Assembly: GCF_013426895.1 (NCBI RefSeq)
Contig: NZ_AP023174.1
Location: 2,356,001 to 2,420,000 of the forward strand
Reading direction: 5' to 3'
Origin: Paraburkholderia largidicola
GTDB lineage: Bacteria; Pseudomonadota; Gammaproteobacteria; Burkholderiales; Burkholderiaceae
DNA: 64,000 bases
Shown: positions 36,709-44,735 of the stretch, one piece after another
Layout: each line of letters begins with the position of its first letter
How positions within the stretch are numbered: the stretch's first letter is position 1
The notes under the pieces: generated by a model
What the model was told of the DNA's origin: nothing
The model's database searches: none
The model's input: the letters and a program-made list of their open reading frames with translations, nothing else
Made by a program: the position numbers and the translations under genes

Positions 36709-37326
36709 ATGACCGCTCCGCGCCCCACTCTGTCCGGCCAGCCGCGCCGCATGCGCCTTCTGCCCTCCGTGATCTTCATGAGCCGCTGGCTGCAGGTGCC
36801 GCTGTATCTGGGCCTGATCGTCGCACAAGGCGTCTACGTCGTACTGTTCGCGAAGGAAGTGTGGCACCTCGTCACCCACGCGATGACGCTCGACGAAACC
36901 AACATCATGCTCGTCGTGCTCGGCCTGATCGACGTGGTGATGATCTCGAACCTGCTGATCATGGTGATCGTCGGCGGGTATGAAACCTTTGTCTCGCGCC
37001 TCGGCCTGGAAGGTCATCCCGACGAGCCCGAATGGCTCGACCATGTGAACGCAGGCGTGCTGAAGGTGAAGCTGTCGATGGCGCTGATCGGCATCTCGTC
37101 GATTCATCTGCTGAAGACCTTCATCGACCCGGACAAGCACACGCAGCAGGCCGTGATGTGGCAGGTCATCATCCACGTCACGTTCCTCGTGTCCGCGCTG
37201 GTGATGGCATTCGTCGACCGTCTGACCACGCATACGCACCCGGAACACTTTCACGAGCCCGCCGCGCGCGGCGGCGCATCGCACGGCAACAACCCAACGA
37301 TTTCCAACTCCCCTGAAGGCGTCTGA
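36709..37326 (+). CDS. UPF0114/YqhA-family membrane protein
   Basis: 205 residues, three to four membrane segments. Motifs [42 protein letters not shown] and FVSRL are those of UPF0114 (E. coli YqhA). The C-terminus is His-rich ([11 protein letters not shown]) and disordered. Function unknown. Followed after 60 bp by the fumarase, probably in one transcript. Confidence 0.88.
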   Translation: MTAPRPTLSGQPRRMRLLPSVIFMSRWLQVPLYLGLIVAQGVYVVLFAKEVWHLVTHAMTLDETNIMLVVLGLIDVVMISNLLIMVIVGGYETFVSRLGLEGHPDEPEWLDHVNAGVLKVKLSMALIGISSIHLLKTFIDPDKHTQQAVMWQVIIHVTFLVSALVMAFVDRLTTHTHPEHFHEPAARGGASHGNNPTISNSPEGV

Positions 37327-37386
37327 ACGGCCGCGTCGTCACGCAGCCGCGATAACAGGCGCCACAATGCCCCACTGAGCCTAGCC

Positions 37387-38910
37387 ATGACCGTCATCAA
37401 ACAGGAAGACCTGATCCAGAGTATTGCCGACTCGCTGCAGTACATCAGCTACTACCATCCGCTCGACTACATCGAGGCGCTCGGCCGCGCGTACGAGCTC
37501 GAGGAGAGCCCGGCCGCGAAGGATGCGATCGCGCAGATCCTGACGAACAGCCGCATGTGCGCCGAAGGCAAGCGCCCGATCTGCCAGGACACGGGCATCG
37601 TCACGGTGTTCGTGAAGGTCGGCATGGACGTGCGCTGGGACGGCGCAACGATGTCCGTCACCGACATGATCAACGAAGGCGTGCGCCGCGGTTACCTGAA
37701 CCCGGACAACGTGCTGCGCGCGTCAATCGTGAGCCCGCCCGAAGGCGCGCGCAAGAACACGAAGGACAACACGCCCGCCGTGATCCACTACGAGATCGTG
37801 CCGGGCGACAAGGTCGACGTGCAGGTCGCGGCGAAGGGCGGTGGCTCGGAGAACAAGTCGAAGTTCGCGATGCTGAACCCGTCGGACTCGATCGTCGACT
37901 GGATTCTGAAGACCGTGCCGACCATGGGCGCTGGCTGGTGCCCGCCCGGCATGCTCGGCATCGGCATCGGCGGCACGGCTGAAAAGGCGATGCTGATGGC
38001 GAAGGAATCGCTGATGGACCCGATCGACATTCAGGACGTCATCGCGCGCGGCCCGCAGGACTGGATCGAGGAACTGCGCGTCGAACTGCACGAGAAGGTC
38101 AATGCGCTCGGTATCGGCGCGCAGGGCCTGGGCGGCCTCGCGACGGTACTCGACGTGAAGATCATGGCCGCGCCGACGCACGCGGCGTCGAAGCCGATCG
38201 CGATCATCCCGAACTGCGCCGCCACGCGCCACGCGCACTTCACGCTCGACGGCTCGGGCGTCGCGAAGCTCGAAGCGCCGTCGCTCGACGCATGGCCCAA
38301 GGTTCAGTGGGAACCGGACACCGAGAAGAGCAAGCGCGTCGACCTGAACACGCTGACGCCGGAAGAAGTCGCGTCGTGGAAGCCGGGCCAGACGCTGCTG
38401 CTGTCGGGCAAGATGTTGACGGGCCGCGACGCCGCGCACAAGCGCATCGCCGACATGCTCGCGAAGGGCGAAAAGCTGCCCGTCGACTTCACCAACCGCG
38501 TGATCTACTACGTCGGCCCGGTCGACCCGGTACGTGACGAAGCCGTCGGCCCGGCAGGCCCGACTACCGCGACGCGCATGGACAAGTTCACGGAAACGAT
38601 GCTCGCGCAAACCGGCCTGATCTCGATGATCGGCAAGGCCGAGCGCGGCCCCGTCGCGATCGAGGCGATCAAGAAGCACAAGGCGGCGTATCTGATGGCT
38701 GTGGGTGGCGCGGCGTATCTCGTGTCGAAGGCGATCCGCAGCGCGAAGGTGCTCGCGTTCGAAGATCTCGGCATGGAAGCCATCTACGAATTCGACGTGC
38801 AGGACATGCCCGTGACGGTCGCCGTCGATTCGAACGGCACGTCGGTTCACCAGACGGGACCGAAGGAATGGCAGGCGAAGATCGGTAAGATTCCCGTCGC
38901 GACTGCTTAA
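37387..38910 (+). CDS. Class I (Fe-S) fumarate hydratase
   Basis: 507 residues, single-polypeptide class I type (FumA/FumB-like). The three cluster cysteines appear in RPICQDTGI (near residue 66), ATRHAHFTLDGSG region preceded by NCAATRHAHF, and GGGSENKSKF/PPGMLGIGIGG marks the substrate-binding area. It hydrates fumarate to L-malate with an oxygen-sensitive [4Fe-4S] cluster in the TCA cycle. Located next to iron-storage genes. A perfect hairpin terminator follows. Confidence 0.95.
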   Translation: MTVIKQEDLIQSIADSLQYISYYHPLDYIEALGRAYELEESPAAKDAIAQILTNSRMCAEGKRPICQDTGIVTVFVKVGMDVRWDGATMSVTDMINEGVRRGYLNPDNVLRASIVSPPEGARKNTKDNTPAVIHYEIVPGDKVDVQVAAKGGGSENKSKFAMLNPSDSIVDWILKTVPTMGAGWCPPGMLGIGIGGTAEKAMLMAKESLMDPIDIQDVIARGPQDWIEELRVELHEKVNALGIGAQGLGGLATVLDVKIMAAPTHAASKPIAIIPNCAATRHAHFTLDGSGVAKLEAPSLDAWPKVQWEPDTEKSKRVDLNTLTPEEVASWKPGQTLLLSGKMLTGRDAAHKRIADMLAKGEKLPVDFTNRVIYYVGPVDPVRDEAVGPAGPTTATRMDKFTETMLAQTGLISMIGKAERGPVAIEAIKKHKAAYLMAVGGAAYLVSKAIRSAKVLAFEDLGMEAIYEFDVQDMPVTVAVDSNGTSVHQTGPKEWQAKIGKIPVATA

Positions 38911-38930
38911 CGATTTTCTTTGTTTTACCG

Positions 38931-38960
38931 AAGCCGGGACGTTATAGTCCCGGCTTTTTT
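38931..38960 (+). terminator. Terminator of the fumarase gene
   Basis: AAGCCGGGAC, six-base loop, GTCCCGGCTT, then T6 in total run. Textbook rho-independent form, 20 bp after the stop. Confidence 0.95.
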
Positions 38961-38990
38961 ATTGTTCACGCAGAATACAAATTAAATTGC

Positions 38991-39009
38991 GCGAATGATT
39001 CTCAACAAC
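38991..39009. promoter_or_regulatory. Possible Fur box upstream of bfr
   Basis: GCGAATGATTCTCAACAAC shares the AATGATTCTCA half common in beta-proteobacterial Fur sites; the left half is weak. 75 bp before the bfr start. Confidence 0.4.
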
Positions 39010-39083
39010 CATATTCGTCCTTGGCTTTTAGTTTTCAGACGTTTATTGTTGTTGGAAAACCCAGCTCTTGAAGAGGAAACGTC

Positions 39084-39560
39084 ATGCAAGGCGATAAAAA
39101 AGTCATTGAATATCTGAACGCCCAGTTGAAGAACGAACTGACCGCGATCAACCAGTATTTCCTGCACGCGCGGATGTACAAGCACTGGGGTCTCGAGAAG
39201 CTCGGCAAGCATGAGTACGACGAATCGATCGGCGAAATGAAGCACGCCGACATGTTGATCGAACGCATTTTCATGCTCGATGGCCTGCCGAATCTGCAAG
39301 ACCTGCACAAGCTGCTGATCGGCGAGGAAACGAAGGAAATTCTCGAATGCGATCTGAAGCTCGAATACATTTCGCAGGGTACGTGCAAGGAAGCGATCGC
39401 TTATTGCGAGACGGTGCGTGATTTCATTTCGCGCGAAATCTTCACGACGATTCTCGACGACACCGAAGAACATATCGACTGGCTCGAAACGCAAATCGAT
39501 CTGATCGACAAGGTTGGCATCCAGAACTACCAGCAGTCGGCGATGGGCTCGCCGGAATAA
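39084..39560 (+). CDS. bfr: Bacterioferritin
   Basis: 158 residues, four-helix ferritin fold. Ferroxidase ligands lie in [19 protein letters not shown] (Glu18 region) and [13 protein letters not shown] (Glu51, His54); the heme-ligating Met is in ADMLIERI (Met52 region). GAGGAAA precedes the ATG. It stores iron as a mineral in a 24-mer cytosolic shell. Its usual partner, Bfd, is encoded 1.3 kb downstream beyond murI. Confidence 0.96.
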   Translation: MQGDKKVIEYLNAQLKNELTAINQYFLHARMYKHWGLEKLGKHEYDESIGEMKHADMLIERIFMLDGLPNLQDLHKLLIGEETKEILECDLKLEYISQGTCKEAIAYCETVRDFISREIFTTILDDTEEHIDWLETQIDLIDKVGIQNYQQSAMGSPE

Positions 39561-39615
39561 TAAGACAACACCCGAGCTGGGAGCGTCCGCACTCCTGCTA
39601 CACTTCTGCGGTCCG

Positions 39616-39658
39616 ATCCGCGCAACGTTCGTTCACACGCGCTGCGCGGATTTTCTTA
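39616..39658 (+). terminator. Hairpin with T-run directly in front of murI
   Basis: ATCCGCGCA/TGCGCGGAT (9 bp, 18-nt loop) followed by TTTCTTAT. It has the form of a bfr terminator but ends 2 bp before the murI ATG at 39660, so it also covers the murI ribosome site. Confidence 0.7.
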
Positions 39659-39659
39659 T

Positions 39660-40571
39660 ATGGCTTCCGTTGAAACCATGACCGCTTCGTCCCCCGCCGC
39701 CGCTAACTCCGCTTCGATTCCCCCGCTCACCTCGCTCGATCCGCGCGCGCCCGTCGGCATTTTCGACTCGGGTCTCGGCGGATTGTCGGTGCTGCGCGCG
39801 GTTCGCTCGCAACTGCCGGACGAAGCGCTCATCTACGTCGCGGATTCGCTCTATGCGCCCTACGGCGAGCGCGACGACGACTTCATCGCCGACCGCACGC
39901 TCGCGATCGGCGAATGGCTCGTCGCGCAGGGCGCGAAGGCGCTGGTCGTCGCGTGCAACACGGCGACCGCGCAATCGATCGCGCTGGTGCGCGAGAAATT
40001 GCCCATTCAGCTGATCGGCGTCGAACCGGGCGTGAAGCCCGCGGCGTTGCAATCGAAATCGCGCGTGGCGGGCGTGCTCGCGACCCGCGTGACGCTCCGT
40101 AGCGCCCGCTTTCAGGGGCTGCTCGAACGCTACGCCAGCGACTGCCGTTTTCTGTGCCAGCCGGGCCTCGGTCTCGTGGAGGCCGTCGAGCGCTGCGACA
40201 TCGGCTCGCCCGAACTGCGCGCACTGATCGAAAGCTACCTTCAGCCGATGCTCGACGCCGGCGCCGATACGCTGGTGCTCGGCTGCACGCACTACCCGTT
40301 TCTGGATGCCGCGATCCGCGATATCGCGGGCGACCGGCTGACGCTGATCGATACGAGCGTCGCCATCGCCCGGCAACTGGAGCGCGTGCTCGACCAGCAA
40401 GGGCTGCGTTCGCCCGCGCGCGACGCCCTGCCGCAGCCGCGCTTCTGTTCGACCAGCGACGGCGCGCATCTCAAACAGCTCGCGGCGACGCTGCTCGATA
40501 TCGATGCGCCCATCGAGCGCGTGCACATTCCATCGCGCCGCACGATCACGCCGGATTCGCACGCCGCCTGA
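39660..40571 (+). CDS. murI: Glutamate racemase
   Basis: 303 residues. The two catalytic cysteines stand in VVACNTATA (Cys99) and LGCTHYPF (Cys209); VGIFDSGLGGLSVL marks the N-terminal domain. It makes D-glutamate for peptidoglycan in the cytosol. The first 25 residues are Ala/Ser-rich and non-conserved, so an ATG at 39678 is an equally good start and would move translation further from the upstream hairpin. Confidence 0.95.
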   Translation: MASVETMTASSPAAANSASIPPLTSLDPRAPVGIFDSGLGGLSVLRAVRSQLPDEALIYVADSLYAPYGERDDDFIADRTLAIGEWLVAQGAKALVVACNTATAQSIALVREKLPIQLIGVEPGVKPAALQSKSRVAGVLATRVTLRSARFQGLLERYASDCRFLCQPGLGLVEAVERCDIGSPELRALIESYLQPMLDAGADTLVLGCTHYPFLDAAIRDIAGDRLTLIDTSVAIARQLERVLDQQGLRSPARDALPQPRFCSTSDGAHLKQLAATLLDIDAPIERVHIPSRRTITPDSHAA

Positions 40572-40778
40572 GGCGGGCGGACCGCGCCGCGCCGCCGGTG
40601 GTTTCCATGCGTCGGCGCCGCATCAAATACCCCACAGCCCGACGGAAACCCGCTCCCACAGCGCCCCTCCGCCACGGCCACCGTCGTCTGGCCATAGACC
40701 CAACCGGACGAAACCCTTCTAACAGGCTGGTTTTGTTACAAAATTTTGCCTGGGAGGCTTGCCAAACCGACCAAACAA

Positions 40779-40797
40779 AATGATAATAATTCGCATT
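40779..40797. promoter_or_regulatory. Fur box upstream of bfd
   Basis: AATGATAATAATTCGCATT, a good match to the 19-bp Fur consensus, 24 bp in front of the bfd ATG; iron-replete repression expected. Confidence 0.7.
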
Positions 40798-40820
40798 AAC
40801 GTTAGCTATCGCGAGCTGTC

Positions 40821-41057
40821 ATGATTGTCTGCGTGTGCAAGTCAGTGTCCGACCGGAAAATCCGTGCAACGATCGCCGAGGGCGTCGATTCATTCGACGA
40901 ACTCCAGTTCGAGCTGGGCGTCGCCATGTGCTGCGGCAAGTGCGAAGAGTCCGTGCGGGATGTAATGGCGCAAAGCGGCGTCTGCGCGAGCCGTTGTGGT
41001 GTCGAGCACCACACGCAAGCTGCACCGCTGACGTTCTACGAACGCAAGGCAGCCTGA
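40821..41057 (+). CDS. bfd: Bacterioferritin-associated ferredoxin
   Basis: 78 residues. The [2Fe-2S] ligands CVC (residues 4 and 6) and CCGKC (near residues 37-41) show the Bfd pattern C-x-C...C-x2-C. Bfd reduces the bacterioferritin mineral so iron can be released. The C-terminus has two further Cys (CASRCG), not part of the usual cluster. A Fur box sits just upstream. Confidence 0.95.
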   Translation: MIVCVCKSVSDRKIRATIAEGVDSFDELQFELGVAMCCGKCEESVRDVMAQSGVCASRCGVEHHTQAAPLTFYERKAA

Positions 41058-41197
41058 AGCCGGTTCCCGGCCTTTGACGCGTTTCAACGTAGTGCTTCGA
41101 AAAGCGTGCCACTATCGGGCGCCGTAGTTTTTTCGTTTCCGCCGTCAGCAAGCCAGTCCGACACCAGCCAGCGACGCCATTCTTCGAGGAGTTCGAG

Positions 41198-41260
41198 ATG
41201 GAATTGCTGATCGGTTTTCTGACCACCGTTTGTATTTCGTTGCTGATATTCCGAACATGA
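41198..41260 (+). CDS. Micro-ORF 1 in the tonB leader (20 residues, membrane-type)
   Basis: MELLIGFLTTVCISLLIFRT with a strong GAGGAG site nine bases before ATG. The peptide is a single hydrophobic segment with an acidic N-end and basic C-end. Its stop overlaps the ATG of a second micro-ORF (ATGA). Nothing similar is known to me. It may be a genuine small membrane protein or a translated leader. Confidence 0.5.
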   Translation: MELLIGFLTTVCISLLIFRT

Positions 41261-41307
41261 CGCTGTTTTGCATGACGTGCTGCATCGTCGGCGCGCCGCC
41301 ACGCTAA
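41257..41307 (+). CDS. Micro-ORF 2 in the tonB leader (16 residues, Cys-rich)
   Basis: MTLFCMTCCIVGAPPR, starting on the ATGA overlap with micro-ORF 1 and ending two bases before the tonB ATG. It has no ribosome site of its own, so it would be translated only by coupling. Three cysteines in 16 residues are noteworthy. The coding claim is inference from the spacing. Confidence 0.35.
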   Translation: MTLFCMTCCIVGAPPR

Positions 41308-41309
41308 CC

Positions 41310-42044
41310 ATGCAGGCCACGCCTTCCCTCCCAACCGGCCTCGCGCCGGACGCTTCCGCCCGAATCAACCCGCGTATCGCCACGGTGACGGGTATCGTCA
41401 TCGGACTTCACGTTATCGCGCTCGCTATTGCGTTCACGGTGCGTACGGTCACGCCTTTGCCGGTCGAAACGCCACGTACGATCACCGCGGAACTGTTGCC
41501 GCCGCCGGCGCCAGCCGCCGCGCCTGTTGCGATCGAATCGGCCCCGCCACCGCCGAAGCCCGTCCCCGTGCAGAAGGTCAAGCCGAAGGTGCAGCCGCGC
41601 CCGACGCCGACGCCAAAGCCCACGCCGACTCCGATGCCCGTCGCGCAAGCGCCGTCGCAGCACGAGATCAGCGCGCCCGAGCCGGCTCCGCCCGCGCCGC
41701 CGGCACCTGCTGCGCCCGCGGCACCGGCCGCGCCCGCCGCGAAGCCGGTGATGTCGATCACAGCACCGAAAGACGCGTCGCACCTGAACTGCAGCATCGT
41801 CGAACCGACTTATCCGGCGATGTCGCGCCGTCGCGGCGAAACGGGCCGCGCGGTCGTGCAGTTCATTCTGTCGGCGTCGGGCCGGATCGAAAACGTCGAA
41901 CTGAAGAAGAGCAGCGGCTCCGATCGCCTCGATCAGGCCGCGCTCGATGCGATTCGCTCGAGCTCGTGCAAACCCTATCTGGTGGACGGCGAGCCGACTC
42001 GCGTACCCGCCGTCCAGCCGTTCGATTTCAGCCTGAACAATTGA
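41310..42044 (+). CDS. tonB: TonB energy-transducing protein
   Basis: 244 residues. One N-terminal membrane helix (VTGIVIGLHVIALAIAFTV), a long Pro/Lys/Ala-rich periplasmic spacer (residues 65-150, PKP, PTPKPTPTP and PAPP repeats), and a C-terminal TonB domain (YPAMSRRRGETGRAVVQF...). TonB carries proton-motive energy to outer-membrane siderophore and heme receptors. The ATG is two bases after the stop of a micro-ORF and has no clear Shine-Dalgarno, so it probably depends on upstream translation. First main gene of tonB-exbB-exbD. Confidence 0.93.
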   Translation: MQATPSLPTGLAPDASARINPRIATVTGIVIGLHVIALAIAFTVRTVTPLPVETPRTITAELLPPPAPAAAPVAIESAPPPPKPVPVQKVKPKVQPRPTPTPKPTPTPMPVAQAPSQHEISAPEPAPPAPPAPAAPAAPAAPAAKPVMSITAPKDASHLNCSIVEPTYPAMSRRRGETGRAVVQFILSASGRIENVELKKSSGSDRLDQAALDAIRSSSCKPYLVDGEPTRVPAVQPFDFSLNN

Positions 42045-42087
42045 CATTGATCAGCTGATCAGAATTTCAAAGAAAAAAGGAATTGCC

Positions 42088-42819
42088 ATGCAGAACTACG
42101 GTATTGCCCACGTCTGGGCACAAGGGGATTTCGTCACGCGTGGTATCGCGGTGACGTTGCTGATCATGTCGGTGCTGTCGTGGAGCGTGATCGTCGTCAA
42201 GAGCTGGAACGTGATGCGCCTGAACCGCCTGACGAAGAACGCTGAAAAGGCTTTCTGGCATTCGGACGATTTCGCCGATGGCATGAAGAAGCTCGGCCGC
42301 GACACGTCGTCGCCGGCTGAAAACCCGTTCCTCGCGCTCGCGCTGTCGGGCCAGGAAGCCGCCGATCACCATCATCAGACGCAGCCGCATCTGCACGACC
42401 GCATGGACGTGTCGGACTGGGTCACGCGCTGCCTGAAGGACACGATGGACGAAAGCGTCGCGCGCATGCAGAGCGGCCTCGCGGTGCTGGCGTCGATCGG
42501 CAGCACGGCGCCGTTCGTCGGCCTGTTCGGCACGGTGTGGGGCATTTATCACGCGCTGCTGTCGATCGGCGCGGCAGGCCAGTCGTCGATCGATCAGGTC
42601 GCCGGCCCGGTTGGCGAAGCGCTCATCATGACGGCCTTCGGTCTGTTCGTCGCGATTCCCGCTGTGCTCGGCTATAACGCACTGACGCGCGCCAACAAGG
42701 GCATCGTCAGCAAGCTGAGCCGCTTTGCTCACGGTCTGCATGCGTTCTTCGTGACGGGCGCACGCCTGTCGTCGTCGAAGCGCGGCGATGGTCTTCGGCT
42801 CGCGACCCGCGCCAACTAA
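42088..42819 (+). CDS. exbB: ExbB, TonB-complex proton channel
   Basis: 243 residues, three membrane helices (residues 15-38, 130-158, 170-195). SIGSTAPFVGLFGTVWGIYHAL is the MotA/TolQ/ExbB signature. A His-rich cytosolic loop (DHHHQTQPHLHD near residue 92) is longer than in E. coli. AAAGGA precedes the start. Works with ExbD and TonB. Confidence 0.95.
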   Translation: MQNYGIAHVWAQGDFVTRGIAVTLLIMSVLSWSVIVVKSWNVMRLNRLTKNAEKAFWHSDDFADGMKKLGRDTSSPAENPFLALALSGQEAADHHHQTQPHLHDRMDVSDWVTRCLKDTMDESVARMQSGLAVLASIGSTAPFVGLFGTVWGIYHALLSIGAAGQSSIDQVAGPVGEALIMTAFGLFVAIPAVLGYNALTRANKGIVSKLSRFAHGLHAFFVTGARLSSSKRGDGLRLATRAN

Positions 42820-42835
42820 CTAGCGAGGCATAGCG

Positions 42836-43255
42836 ATGGCAATGAGCCCTTTCGCCGGCGACGATGACGACGGCCTCATGAATGAAATCAACATGACGCC
42901 GCTCGTCGACGTCATGCTGGTGCTCCTGATCGTGTTCATGGTGACGATCCCCGTGATCCGCCATGCGGTGAAGATCGACCTGCCGCACGCGAGCAGCCAG
43001 AAGGAAGACACCAAGCCTGCGCAGGTGACGATTGCGATCGACGCCGACGGCAACCTGATGTGGGACGAACAGAAAATCTCCGACGACATGCTGCAGGCGA
43101 AGATCGCCGCCGCTGCGCAGCAGGAGCCGCAGCCTGAACTGCATCTGAGCGCGGACCGCAAGGTCGCGTATGAAAAGGTCGCGCAGGTGATGTCGGCTGC
43201 GCAGGCGGGCGGCCTGACGAAGATCGGTTTCGTCACGGAGCCGAAGGCGAAATAA
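42836..43255 (+). CDS. exbD: ExbD, TonB-complex component
   Basis: 139 residues. One membrane helix with the proton-carrying Asp (MTPLVDVMLVLLIVFMV, Asp25 region), then a periplasmic domain. It starts 16 bp after exbB. Completes the energising module for iron uptake; a strong terminator follows. Confidence 0.95.
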   Translation: MAMSPFAGDDDDGLMNEINMTPLVDVMLVLLIVFMVTIPVIRHAVKIDLPHASSQKEDTKPAQVTIAIDADGNLMWDEQKISDDMLQAKIAAAAQQEPQPELHLSADRKVAYEKVAQVMSAAQAGGLTKIGFVTEPKAK

Positions 43256-43273
43256 GCACCTTCGTTTGAACAA

Positions 43274-43333
43274 AAGCCCTGTTTTTCAGGGCTAAAAGTA
43301 AAAGGCCTTCATCGTCGGATGAAGGCCTTTTTT
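43274..43333 (+). terminator. Two-hairpin terminator after exbD
   Basis: A short stem AGCCCT/AGGGCT (43275-43293) is followed by a strong stem AAAGGCCTTCATC/GATGAAGGCCTTT with T6. The second hairpin is the effective rho-independent terminator. Confidence 0.92.
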
Positions 43334-43364
43334 CATGCGCACTCGGCGCCTTCGGGCGGTGGGA

Positions 43365-43481
43365 TCATTTACCATTGCTTGTGCTCTGGACCTGATCACC
43401 ACATGCGAAAGCCGTGGTCGACACGGACAACGCGGTCAGCCCTATCAGGCTCACTATCAAAGCGGCCGTGATTTTTCGCAT
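43365..43481 (-). CDS. 38-residue secreted peptide
   Basis: MRKITAALIVSLIGLTAL leads into a signal peptide cut after AFA, leaving a mature peptide of about 13 residues (CGDQVQSTSNGK-like tail with a single Cys). The Cys at the cleavage point (TAFAC) makes a lipoprotein also possible. AAGGAG lies six bases before the ATG, which strongly supports translation. No known family. Confidence 0.65.
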   Translation of the reverse strand: MRKITAALIVSLIGLTALSVSTTAFACGDQVQSTSNGK

Positions 43482-43632
43482 AGGAGACTCCTTAGCGAAG
43501 GGATTTCAATATAAGCCCGTGAGCTTTTCCATTCAAGCCTGCGGCCATTGAAAGTATCCATCGCCGGCCGCGCTTGCATGGCGAAAAGGTATTTCACTTC
43601 CTGCGCGCGCGTGAAAGTCCGCGCCGCATTCG

Positions 43633-44613
43633 TCACGCCACGGCCGCTTTCAGCCGCAGATTCTTCGCTTCGCGCTCCGGGCATTCCTGCTGGATATGCT
43701 TGCCGGTGTCGGGATCGAGCATCTCGACGAGATAATCGACGAAGGTCCGCACCGCCGGCACCATGCCCTGCCGCGACAGAAAAACGGCATACAACTGCGG
43801 CGACGGCAGCGTCCATCCCGGCATCACGGGTGACAGCCGTCCACTTCGAAGCGCGGCGCCGTACATCATTTCCGGCAGCGCCGCGATGCCGACGCCCGCG
43901 AGCGCTGCTTCCAGGATCATCATCAGGTCGGCCGTGACGAGGCGCGGCTCATGGTCGTGCGCGTGGCGCGTGCCGTCGGGCGCGATCAGGTTGTAGACAT
44001 GGCGGCCGTCGCCCGTGGGCACGTCGAGCGTCTCGAAGCGCTTCAGATCGCCGGGCTCGAGCGGCGGCGCGTTCTGGCTGAGCAGGCTCGGCGCGCCGAC
44101 CAGCATCTGCTGCGTGCGCCACAACGGTCGCACGACGATATTCGCGTTCTCGGGCGGCTCCGAACGCACGCGCAGCGCGACGTCGATCGAATCTTCGAAC
44201 AGATCGACCACGCGGTTCGTCACGCGCATCACGACACGCACTTCCGGAAAACGATGCATGAACTCCGGCATGATCTGCGACATGATGGTCTGCGAGATCG
44301 TCACGGGCACACTCACGCGCACCGTGCCGCGCGGCGACGAGCGCAACTGCTGCACGACGTTGACGGCCGCCTGTGCCTCCGACAGCATCGCCTGACAGTG
44401 CTGGTAGAACAGTTGCCCTGCTTCCGTCAGCGCGAGCTTGCGCGTCGAGCGCTGCAGGAGACGCACACCCAGCGACGCCTCCAGCTCCGTCAGCCGGCGC
44501 GACAGGCGCGACTTCGAAATGCCGAGCACGCGTTCGGCGGCGGAAAACCCGCCATGTTCGACGACCTGCGAAAAGTACATCAGGTCATTCAGGTTATGCG
44601 AATCGATCTTCAT
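43633..44613 (-). CDS. LysR-family regulator, pirin-linked
   Basis: 326 residues. HTH at residues 8-40 (LNDLMYFSQVVEHGGFSAAERVLGIS). The effector domain contains GVGIAALPEMM. The charged C-terminus (EREAKNLRLKAAVA) extends past the fold. Divergent from a pirin gene; this pair is common in Burkholderia and the regulator probably controls pirin and perhaps the OsmC-type gene behind it. Confidence 0.92.
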   Translation of the reverse strand: MKIDSHNLNDLMYFSQVVEHGGFSAAERVLGISKSRLSRRLTELEASLGVRLLQRSTRKLALTEAGQLFYQHCQAMLSEAQAAVNVVQQLRSSPRGTVRVSVPVTISQTIMSQIMPEFMHRFPEVRVVMRVTNRVVDLFEDSIDVALRVRSEPPENANIVVRPLWRTQQMLVGAPSLLSQNAPPLEPGDLKRFETLDVPTGDGRHVYNLIAPDGTRHAHDHEPRLVTADLMMILEAALAGVGIAALPEMMYGAALRSGRLSPVMPGWTLPSPQLYAVFLSRQGMVPAVRTFVDYLVEMLDPDTGKHIQQECPEREAKNLRLKAAVA

Positions 44614-44650
44614 GTCATCGTTTCACTAGCAGAACAATCCATTGCGGTAG

Positions 44651-44684
44651 ACGGCCTGTTACGGCCCAAAACGGTCCATATAAT
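44651..44684 (+). promoter_or_regulatory. Pirin promoter with three ACGGCC-type repeats at 10-bp period
   Basis: ACGGCC begins at 44651 and 44661 and ACGGTC at 44671, exactly one helical turn apart. A perfect -10 TATAAT (44679-44684) abuts the last copy. The -35 region is weak, consistent with activator dependence. Confidence 0.6.
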
Positions 44685-44735
44685 AGCCCTATGTTTCAGA
44701 AATAACGCTATTCCCCAATTTTCGAGGTGATTTTG

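Noticed and set aside
41498..41752. Repeat region in tonB as a recent expansion
   Set aside because: Pro/Lys/Ala-rich spacer is normal for TonB; no exact long nucleotide repeats seen.
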